This document shows positions 13,691-19,341 of a stretch of 19,341 bases of DNA, one piece after another. The position numbers and the translations under genes are program-made. Numbering within the stretch: position 1 is the stretch's first letter; every line of letters starts with the position of its first letter. Below the pieces are notes generated by a model. That model saw only the letters and a list, made by a program, of their open reading frames with translations. It had not been told where the DNA came from and made no database searches. Origin of the DNA: a bacterium (GTDB lineage: Bacteria > Fidelibacterota > Marinisomatia > Marinisomatales > Marinisomataceae); assembly GCA_023255095.1 (NCBI GenBank), contig JALRJJ010000141.1, positions 1-19,341 on the forward strand, read 5' to 3'.

Positions 13691-14914
13691 TTGTCTCGTA
13701 GAGTCGTAATAACTGGTACTGGAAGTATTTCCTCTCTTGGTTCTAATTCTGACCAATTATGGAAGAATTTAGTTTTGGGCATATCCGGAATATCCCTTTT
13801 AAAAAAAATAGATACTGAATCTCTTAATATTAAAATTGGTGGAGAAATATTAGATTATGATTCCAATAATTTTTTTGAAGAAAAAGATTCAAAAAAATTG
13901 GATTTGTTTTCGCAGTATGCATTAATTGCCGCAGATCAAGCAATCCAACAATCTCAAATAAATACAAATAATGTTGGGGTTATTATTGGAACTGGTGTTG
14001 GAGGAATGAATACTTTAGAAAATGAGCATGAAAAATATATCTCTAGAGGTCAAAGAGGTGTTTCTCCCTATTATGTTCCAAAAATGATTCCCAATATTGC
14101 TGGTGGACAAATTGCGATCAAATATGATTTTAGGGGAATTAATTTTTCAATTTCTACAGCTTGTTCTTCTGCAACAGATTCAATTGGTATTAGCTTCAAG
14201 TTGATACAAAATGGAATGATAAACACAATTATTTGTGGAGGAAGTGAAGCTGGCATTACTCCACTAACCATATCAGGTTTTTCTAATATGAAAGCTTTAT
14301 CAAAAAATAATGATAATCCAGAAAAAGCTTCGAGACCATTCGATAAGATGAGAGATGGTTTTGTTCTTTCGGAAGGAAGTGGAATAATTATTCTTGAAGA
14401 ATTGGAGCATGCTAAAAAAAGAGGGGCTATAATTCTTGGTGAAATAATTGGGTATGGAAGCACTAATGATGCTTACCATATTACTCAACCTCATTCTGAG
14501 AGCATCGGAGCAAGCTCTGCAATTGATAAGGCGTTAAAAGATGCCGAAATTGTTCCTGAGATGGTTAGCTATATCAATGCTCATGGAACATCAACTTACT
14601 ATAACGATCTGCTGGAAACCAATGCAATAAAAAAATCTTTTACGAATTGTTCAAAAAATGTAAGCATTAGCTCGACAAAATCTATGACTGGCCATCTATT
14701 AGGTGCCACTGGGGCAATTGAAGCTATTGCTTGTACTTATGCAATCAATAACTCTCTTATACCTCCAACTATAAATTTAGAAAATATAGATCCTGAATGT
14801 GATTTAGATTACACGCCAAATTTAGCAAAAGAAAAAAAAGTTGAAATCGCAATGAGCAACTCTTTTGGTTTTGGGGGCCATAACTCAGTGCTTTTAATAA
14901 AAAAATTTAGCTAG
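13691..14914 (+). CDS. fabF: 3-oxoacyl-ACP synthase II (KAS II)
   Basis: FabF condenses malonyl-ACP with acyl-ACP during elongation. The start is TTG at 13691, four bases after the acpP stop, giving MSRRVVITGTGSISSLG, exactly the family N-terminus. There is no ribosome binding site, so re-initiation after acpP is likely. The catalytic triad is Cys158 (STACSSATDSIG), His298 (INAHGTST) and His335 (KSMTGHLLGATGAIE); NSFGFGGHN is at the C-terminus. After the His298 motif the usual P-L-x-D is Y-Y-N-D. The length of 407 aa is typical. fabH, the KAS III that starts chains, is absent from the cluster. The stop lies inside a bidirectional terminator and overlaps the convergent gene by 8 nt. Confidence 0.97.
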   Translation: MSRRVVITGTGSISSLGSNSDQLWKNLVLGISGISLLKKIDTESLNIKIGGEILDYDSNNFFEEKDSKKLDLFSQYALIAADQAIQQSQINTNNVGVIIGTGVGGMNTLENEHEKYISRGQRGVSPYYVPKMIPNIAGGQIAIKYDFRGINFSISTACSSATDSIGISFKLIQNGMINTIICGGSEAGITPLTISGFSNMKALSKNNDNPEKASRPFDKMRDGFVLSEGSGIIILEELEHAKKRGAIILGEIIGYGSTNDAYHITQPHSESIGASSAIDKALKDAEIVPEMVSYINAHGTSTYYNDLLETNAIKKSFTNCSKNVSISSTKSMTGHLLGATGAIEAIACTYAINNSLIPPTINLENIDPECDLDYTPNLAKEKKVEIAMSNSFGFGGHNSVLLIKKFS

Positions 14915-14928
14915 ATAGCTGTTTTTTT
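14899..14928. terminator. Bidirectional intrinsic terminator between fabF and PGI/PMI
   Basis: The sequence is A7 (14899-14905), TTT, AGCT-AGAT-AGCT (14909-14920), G, T7 (14922-14928). Both strands therefore read a short GC-containing hairpin (stem AGCT/AGCT, extended by a U-G pair on the plus strand, 4-nt loop) followed by a T7 run. It overlaps the stop codons of both converging genes. The stem is short but the symmetry and placement are convincing. Confidence 0.6.
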
Positions 14929-15875
14929 AATAAATCGATAGATTTCACTGCTTCAATATCAACATTTCTTAAAATTCCACACCAATAAGACACCCAATCT
15001 GTGTAATGAATCCAATAAAAATATTTCATTAAAAGATTATTGGATATTTGAGAAGGAAGTTCTATATCAAGCTGTTTAACTTTATCAGGTAGAATCTTAG
15101 AGGTGATTTCTTTCCTCTTTTTATTTCTATGATACGAATTAACTTCGTCTATTAAAAAAATTATGCAGAAATCTTTATCAATTAAATCACCTTCCCATCC
15201 AATGATTTCATTATGATTCATTTCTGGAATAGAAAGATTATAAGCAAGCATTTTACTATTTTCATTCAATTGACATTTAAATCGATATCCTATCGAAAGA
15301 TTTTCTTCTTCAGTAACAATAACAGGAAAAGCATCAAATATCTTTAATGCATCGCTGTACACTATTGAATTTTCTGTTGGAAAAGATTCTGTTAAAATAT
15401 TAAATAAGTTTAAATCATAATTTTCTAATAATTTTTCATTGAGGATTTTAATTAATAAAGTAAGTGTAAACCCTAATGTAGCTCTTGGAGAAAATCCACC
15501 AGGAAGAAGATAATGTGGAAAGTTATTTTTTTTTAATTCTTCAAGTAATTTCCCTCCTGAACAAATTCCATAAATCATTGTTGTTTGATTGAGAATTTTT
15601 GAAAAGTAACTGAGCGTCTCCTCTGTATTTCCAGAATATGATGAAACGATGACTAAAGTGTTATTATCTATTTTTACTGTAGGTTTATATCCTCTTTCAA
15701 TAAAAATATCATGTTCAAAAGATGCCAACTCTTTGGCAATTGAACCCGCAATTGCAGATCCTCCCATTCCAGCAATAACTACTTTATCAAATTTTCTATA
15801 AGGAAAATCAAAAACTTTCAATTCTAGTATTACAGAATTAATATGATTAGAGAAATCTTTAAGAGCATTGAACAT
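14907..15875 (-). CDS. Bifunctional phosphoglucose/phosphomannose isomerase
   Basis: This SIS-domain enzyme interconverts glucose-6-P, fructose-6-P and mannose-6-P. The N-terminal SIS domain shows VVIAGMGGSAIAGSIAKELA (32-51) and VSSYSGNTEETLSYF (78-91) for sugar-phosphate binding, then ICSGGKL and PGGFSPRATLGFTL. The C-terminal SIS domain has NENSKMLAYNLSIPEMNHNE, where Glu205 and His221 match residues assigned to catalysis in archaeal PGI/PMI. The C-terminus, VDIEAVKSIDLLKKQL, is typical of this family. The length of 322 aa is right. It is the last gene of the minus-strand operon; the ATG shares a base with the preceding stop and has AAGGAG 9 nt upstream. With the neighbouring phosphomannomutase it forms a route from fructose-6-P to mannose-1-P. 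Confidence 0.92.
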   Translation of the reverse strand: MFNALKDFSNHINSVILELKVFDFPYRKFDKVVIAGMGGSAIAGSIAKELASFEHDIFIERGYKPTVKIDNNTLVIVSSYSGNTEETLSYFSKILNQTTMIYGICSGGKLLEELKKNNFPHYLLPGGFSPRATLGFTLTLLIKILNEKLLENYDLNLFNILTESFPTENSIVYSDALKIFDAFPVIVTEEENLSIGYRFKCQLNENSKMLAYNLSIPEMNHNEIIGWEGDLIDKDFCIIFLIDEVNSYHRNKKRKEITSKILPDKVKQLDIELPSQISNNLLMKYFYWIHYTDWVSYWCGILRNVDIEAVKSIDLLKKQLSS

Positions 15876-16831
15876 TATTTTTTTCTCCTTATTATTAAAC
15901 TAATAGTTTCTTTTATCGGGTCCTGAAAAATTTTTGGAAGCTCCTTAACATTTTCAAATACTTTATTTTTATAAAAATCGACCTTATCCCTAGCCAAAAC
16001 ATCAACTTTTTTATCCTTCAAATATTGAATTAACATAGTTCTTTTCAATGAATGAGGATGTTGAGAAATACTGTTTTGAAAATCAAGCCAATTCTCACCC
16101 AAGTGTTCAAATGCCAAAGATGTTAGAATAGTTTTTTTATTTCGTTTAATATCTGAAAAAATACTTTTACCAATCTCTGTTTGATGATTATCAATTTCTA
16201 AAACATCATCTTGAATCTGAAATATGATTCCTAAATTGAGTCCAATTAAACTAAATAATTCTAATAATTCTGAATTGTCTCCATTATTGATAATCGGTAT
16301 TTCAAAACATAACTGAAAAAGAACACCAGTTTTTTTTGAGCTCATTAAAATATAATCATCTGAAACAATATTTTGATTTTCAAATTGCATATCATAAGCC
16401 TGTCCCTCACAAATTTCAAGAATAACTCGATTGTATTTTCTTAAAATCTCCAAGGTATTTTTTTCAATTTTACTTATATAAATAGGACCTAATGCACCCA
16501 ATCCATCTCCAGATAATACTGCACTAGCATTATCCCATTTTTTGTGAATCGTCTCTTGATTATGTCTTAAATCATCTTCATCCATTATATCATCATGAAC
16601 TAAAGAAAAACAATGTAAAAATTCTACACCCAAAGCTGCATTCATCATATCATCGGGATTATTTTTTAGGATATCTCCAAGAAAAAGAACTATTGAAGGT
16701 CTTAATCTTTTACCTCCTGACAACATAAAATATTTTATCGGATCATATAAATATTTAGGGCCATTTTGGCTAAAAAAATTAGTCAATTCAGATTCAAAAC
16801 GTGTCTTATAGAAATGCAAATTATCATTCAT
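15875..16831 (-). CDS. Polyprenyl diphosphate synthase (short-chain, FPP/GGPP type)
   Basis: This trans-isoprenyl synthase adds isopentenyl diphosphate to an allylic primer. Motifs (318-aa numbering) are SGGKRLRPSIVLF (38-50), first Asp-rich motif LVHDDIMDEDDLRH with DDxxD at 80-84, GQAYDMQF, KKTGVLFQL, second Asp-rich region FQIQDDVLEID at 204-214, and KSIFSDIKRNKKT. The second motif reads D-D-V-L-E, with Glu for the usual third Asp. Phe75, five residues before the first motif, and the absence of the two-residue insertion of bacterial FPP synthases resemble type I GGPP synthases, so C15-C20 products are likely (inference). I prefer ATG 16831; a TTG at 16837 adds two residues. It overlaps the upstream gene by 8 nt and the downstream gene by 1 nt. 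Confidence 0.88.
   Translation of the reverse strand: MNDNLHFYKTRFESELTNFFSQNGPKYLYDPIKYFMLSGGKRLRPSIVLFLGDILKNNPDDMMNAALGVEFLHCFSLVHDDIMDEDDLRHNQETIHKKWDNASAVLSGDGLGALGPIYISKIEKNTLEILRKYNRVILEICEGQAYDMQFENQNIVSDDYILMSSKKTGVLFQLCFEIPIINNGDNSELLELFSLIGLNLGIIFQIQDDVLEIDNHQTEIGKSIFSDIKRNKKTILTSLAFEHLGENWLDFQNSISQHPHSLKRTMLIQYLKDKKVDVLARDKVDFYKNKVFENVKELPKIFQDPIKETISLIIRRKK
15885..15890 (-). promoter_or_regulatory. Ribosome binding site for PGI/PMI
   Basis: On the minus strand AAGGAG lies within the last codons of the polyprenyl synthase gene, 9 nt before the ATG at 15875. It confirms that start despite the TAATG overlap. Confidence 0.65.
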
Positions 16832-17564
16832 TTTCAAGCTTCAAAAGAATTTGTTTGGTTGCTTTGTATCCATCTTCTGCAGAAGGCTCACCAGCTTGAT
16901 ATACAGAACAATTTTCGGTTTTCAACATTAATTCTGCTAATGGATAATCGTTCCCCCCTTCAACAGTTCGATCTCCAATAAAAATATATTTTTCATTAGG
17001 AAAATATTTTTTGATTTCATTTAATACTTGAGATTTATTCATTCCTTTGGGAGTAATATCAATTGAAATTTGTCCACCAATAACTGCATCTAAGTTATCC
17101 CATTTGTAAATAATTTCTTGAGCAATATTTGTTCTTTCATTATGTTTTTGATCATAATGAAAGTAATCTAATCTCTCTTCCAGAGAACAATTTCTTCCAA
17201 CTATACTAAAATTTAACATAGAACCTCTATCTTCAATATGGTTTCCAGTTCTCTTTGGATATTTACTCAGAGAAAGTTTTTCTTCAAGAAAATCAATCAA
17301 GTCTTGAGGTGGCGGAAATTTATGATCATAAATAAGCTTGTCTGATATCCAAAGCTGATTTCCTCCGCAGGTGAAAACTCCCTTTGAATAATCCATTATA
17401 TACTTCGGCACTTGTTCCATTATTTTTTCAAGATTACTTCCGCTTACTAAAAAAAATAGATTTCTTTTAGCCCAACTGGAAAAGAATAGCTCAAAATTTT
17501 CTGTCATAGGACGTCTAGAGGGAGTAAGAGTTCCATCCATATCAAAAATGTATATATTTTTCAT
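16824..17564 (-). CDS. Eukaryotic-type phosphomannomutase (HAD superfamily)
   Basis: This enzyme interconverts mannose-6-P and mannose-1-P (precursor of GDP-mannose). It resembles the human PMM1/PMM2 family, not the usual bacterial phosphohexomutases. Evidence is the HAD nucleophile motif FDMDGTLTPSRRPM (7-20; Asp8 and Asp10, with Arg17/18 in the phosphate-contact position), VSGSNLEKIMEQV (40-52), RGSMLNFSIVGRNCSLEER (113-131), GGQISIDITPKGMNKSQV (163-180) and FIGDRTVEGGNDYPLAE (195-211). The length of 246 aa matches PMM2 (246). Differences from eukaryotic forms include CGGNQLW for the E-N-G-x-x-x-Y segment. It abuts the symporter stop and precedes the isoprenoid synthase and PGI/PMI, which makes its substrate. 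A related sugar-phosphate phosphatase is possible but less likely. Confidence 0.87.
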   Translation of the reverse strand: MKNIYIFDMDGTLTPSRRPMTENFELFFSSWAKRNLFFLVSGSNLEKIMEQVPKYIMDYSKGVFTCGGNQLWISDKLIYDHKFPPPQDLIDFLEEKLSLSKYPKRTGNHIEDRGSMLNFSIVGRNCSLEERLDYFHYDQKHNERTNIAQEIIYKWDNLDAVIGGQISIDITPKGMNKSQVLNEIKKYFPNEKYIFIGDRTVEGGNDYPLAELMLKTENCSVYQAGEPSAEDGYKATKQILLKLENE

Positions 17565-18941
17565 TTATTTTTCCCTCTTCAGATTTAAAAAATATTTTTT
17601 TGCTTCTTTATTTATAGTTGGAGCTAAATAAATTGCTGAAATCATTGTAGGAAATGCCATCAAAGCAAACATTGAATCTAAAATGTTGATTGCTAAATCA
17701 ATAGACAATATTGCACTAATCGCTATGGTTGCAATGTAAAAAATTCTATAAATCTGCTTTGCTTCAACACCAAAAAGATAAGAAGCGCATTTGCAGCCAT
17801 AGTAAGAATATCCAAACATGGTGGATAATCCAAAAGTAACTACTGAGAAAAAGACAATTATTCGCCCAATAATTCCTAAATGATTTTCAAAAGCTGCTTG
17901 AGTTAATGAAACTCCCGAAAGTTGCCCTTGTGACCAATCGTTAGATAATAGAATGACAAATCCAGTAATACTACACACAATTAACGTATCAATAATTGGA
18001 CCAATCATTGCAACTAATCCTGAACGAATTGGCTCATTATTTTTAGTAGCACTTATTGCCATTACTTCGGTTCCCATTCCTGCTTCGTTAGAAAATGCTG
18101 CTCGCCTAAATCCCTGACTAATAACAATTGAAACTCCAACAAAACCTCCTGCTACTGCGCTTCCCTGAAAAGCAGAGGTGAGAATCAAGTCAAATATGGA
18201 TGGAAGTTGATAAATATTTAAAAGGAGAATCGACATTCCTCCTATCACGTACACTAAAATCATCAATGGAACTAATTTCGATGCAACATCAGCTATTCTA
18301 TTTAGGCCACCAAAAACTACTAATGCGACAATTAATGATATGAGTAACCCAATTCCGAGTTTTAAAAAGAAATGATTAAAGTTTACAGAACTCACATTTA
18401 TGATTTGGTCATGGATAATTTGAGTAAGCTGATTAGATTGAAATAGAGATAGACATCCAATAAGCCCAGCAAGACTAAACCAATAGGCTAAAAACTTATA
18501 TTTTTTTCCCATTCCTTGTTCTATGACGTACATTGGTCCACCCTGCAACACTCCAGCAGAATCTCTTCCTCTAAAAAGAATCCCTAAAGAGCAAGTATAG
18601 AATTTTGTTGCCATACCAAGCAATGAACTAACCCACATCCAGAAGAGAGCTCCAGGTCCTCCAATAGAAATAGCTAGGGCTACACCTGCAATATTTCCAA
18701 TACCTACAGTGCCTGATAATGCAGTAGACAAGGCTTGAAAATGAGAAATTTGCCCTTCGTCATCATTATTATCATACTTCCCTAGAAGGATTGCAAATCC
18801 ATGTTTTAGATACCTAAAAGGGGTTAAACGAGATCTAATTAAAAAGAATAAACCTCCTCCAATAACTAGATTGGAAATACCATAGCTCCCCCAAAGAAAA
18901 TTTGAAAGATTGGCAAAAAAAATATTAATTGTATCAATCAT
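17565..18941 (-). CDS. AGCS-family sodium (or proton):alanine/glycine symporter
   Basis: This inner-membrane secondary transporter takes up small neutral amino acids with a cation. The family signature lies at residues 68-92, FQALSTALSGTVGIGNIAGV then ALAISIGG. Other marks are QGGPMYVIEQGMG, a long central hydrophobic region (GLLISLIVALVVFGGLNRIADV), FVGVSIVISQGFRRAAFSNEAGMGTE, and later membrane spans (TMFGYSYYGCKCASYLFG). About 10-11 hydrophobic segments are visible and 458 aa is normal. It is the first gene of the minus-strand group; the following gene starts at the next base. Its link to the mannose/isoprenoid genes is not obvious and may be only transcriptional. The exact substrate (Ala, Gly) is not determined by sequence. 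Confidence 0.95.
   Translation of the reverse strand: MIDTINIFFANLSNFLWGSYGISNLVIGGGLFFLIRSRLTPFRYLKHGFAILLGKYDNNDDEGQISHFQALSTALSGTVGIGNIAGVALAISIGGPGALFWMWVSSLLGMATKFYTCSLGILFRGRDSAGVLQGGPMYVIEQGMGKKYKFLAYWFSLAGLIGCLSLFQSNQLTQIIHDQIINVSSVNFNHFFLKLGIGLLISLIVALVVFGGLNRIADVASKLVPLMILVYVIGGMSILLLNIYQLPSIFDLILTSAFQGSAVAGGFVGVSIVISQGFRRAAFSNEAGMGTEVMAISATKNNEPIRSGLVAMIGPIIDTLIVCSITGFVILLSNDWSQGQLSGVSLTQAAFENHLGIIGRIIVFFSVVTFGLSTMFGYSYYGCKCASYLFGVEAKQIYRIFYIATIAISAILSIDLAINILDSMFALMAFPTMISAIYLAPTINKEAKKYFLNLKREK
18910..18937 (+). promoter_or_regulatory. Candidate promoter for the LptF/LptG-type gene inside the symporter gene
   Basis: TTGGCA (18910-18915, 5/6 match), a 16-bp spacer and TATCAA (18932-18937, 4/6 match) precede the ATG at 18961. 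Both elements lie within the first codons of the divergent symporter gene, since the gap is only 19 bp. The predicted leader is about 17 nt. Moderate match in AT-rich DNA. Confidence 0.35.
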
Positions 18942-18960
18942 TTTTTAAGTTAACAATATA

Positions 18961-19341
18961 ATGAAAAAAATCGACTTTTATATATTAACACAATTTCTTA
19001 AAAACTTCATTCTTCTTTTAGTTTTTCTCACTTTGATTTCTCTTATCGTCGATATTTTTGAGAACTTAAATAAATTTATCGATAACCATTCTCCGAAAGA
19101 AGTTTACCTTCATTATTATTATTATTCTTTGCCATCAATGATGCTTTTGTCCTTACCAATCTCATGTTTAGTTGCTTCAGTTTTTACATTTGGAATAATG
19201 ACTCAAAACAAAGAATGGTTGGTTTTAAAATCTTCAGGTTGGAGCCTATATCGACTTATTACTCCCATGTTAACCCTAGGCATTCTGATAAGCGTTTTTT
19301 CTTTTTATCTAGACAATCATATTGTTATCCCTTCCAATATC
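18961..19341 (+). CDS. LptF/LptG-type lipopolysaccharide export permease, N-terminal fragment
   Basis: LptF and LptG are the membrane subunits of the LptB2FG ABC transporter that extracts LPS from the inner membrane. The visible 127 codons run off the right edge. They show MKKIDFYILTQFLKNFILLL leading into a first membrane span (about 9-32), then IVDIFENLNKFIDN, a second span around LPSMMLLSLPISCLVASVF, the cytoplasmic coupling stretch KEWLVLKSSGWSLYRLITPM (the family's E-x-x-A-x-x-x-x-G-x-S-x-x-R-x-x-x-P region), and a third span ending before DNHIVIP. This matches the YjgP/YjgQ family. I cannot tell LptF from LptG without the rest. It implies an outer membrane with LPS-like lipid. Confidence 0.88.
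   Translation, partial: MKKIDFYILTQFLKNFILLLVFLTLISLIVDIFENLNKFIDNHSPKEVYLHYYYYSLPSMMLLSLPISCLVASVFTFGIMTQNKEWLVLKSSGWSLYRLITPMLTLGILISVFSFYLDNHIVIPSNI

Noticed and set aside
14071..14463. 130-codon minus-strand frame inside fabF
   Set aside because: Antisense to conserved active-site coding sequence; hydrophobic translation is a by-product of the reverse frame.
16766..16981. Plus-strand frame across the PMM/polyprenyl synthase junction
   Set aside because: Antisense to two genes with strong motifs; no family resemblance.
1..19341. Search for CRISPR arrays, tRNA genes, insertion sequences, toxin-antitoxin pairs, defence genes and riboswitches
   Set aside because: No spaced long repeats, no transposase or integrase motifs, no cloverleaf-like gaps, and all gaps are under 100 bases; every long frame with support is a recognisable core gene.

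Overview
The window is a compact, AT-rich stretch (roughly two-thirds A+T by eye) packed with core bacterial genes. Coding density is extreme. Most neighbours overlap by 1-8 nt or abut, two divergent gene pairs are only 19-20 bp apart, and the longest gap is 94 bp. No tRNA, rRNA, CRISPR array, insertion sequence or phage gene was seen, and no gap is near 300 bases. The gene types suggest a Gram-negative member of the FCB group: an Lpt-type permease, mitochondrial-type aconitase, the long (ALDH4A1-like) P5C dehydrogenase, a Bacteroidota-like L32 with one cysteine, and bifunctional PGI/PMI. TTGACA/TATAAT-like promoters and several clear AGGAG ribosome binding sites argue against typical Bacteroidota. 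A streamlined marine lineage such as Marinimicrobia (SAR406) fits best, but this is inference without a phylogeny.

Layout. (1) 1-2113, minus strand: maf and a rodZ-like gene (overlapping), then mraZ and the start of rsmH, the head of a division/cell-wall cluster. mraZ has its own promoter followed by a 10-bp-period repeat resembling MraZ boxes. (2) 2134-5840, plus strand: aconitase and gatB, overlapping by 4 nt. (3) 5837-6073, minus strand: rpmB (L28), whose stop codon interleaves with that of gatB. (4) 6153-11584, plus strand: dusB, pruA, sucC, sucD, ndk and a small secreted SPOR-domain protein, joined end to end. (5) 11642-14914, plus strand: rpmF (L32), fabD, fabG, acpP and fabF, a fatty-acid synthesis operon with an extended -10 promoter in front and a bidirectional terminator behind. 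(6) 14907-18941, minus strand, read right to left: an AGCS amino-acid/sodium symporter, a eukaryotic-type phosphomannomutase, a short-chain polyprenyl diphosphate synthase and a bifunctional PGI/PMI. (7) 18961 to the end, plus strand: the start of an LptF/LptG-type permease.

How the genes fit together. Aconitase, succinyl-CoA synthetase and P5C dehydrogenase (proline to glutamate) feed the TCA cycle, and Ndk redistributes the nucleoside triphosphate made by SucCD. PGI/PMI and phosphomannomutase together convert fructose-6-P to mannose-1-P, the precursor of GDP-mannose, with an isoprenoid synthase gene between them. MraZ, RsmH, RodZ-like, SPOR and LptF/G belong to envelope and division functions.

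The window is mostly housekeeping, and I do not see an undescribed defence or mobile system. The most interesting points are the mraZ operator/promoter architecture, the eukaryotic-type PMM operon, and the fab cluster lacking plsX and fabH.
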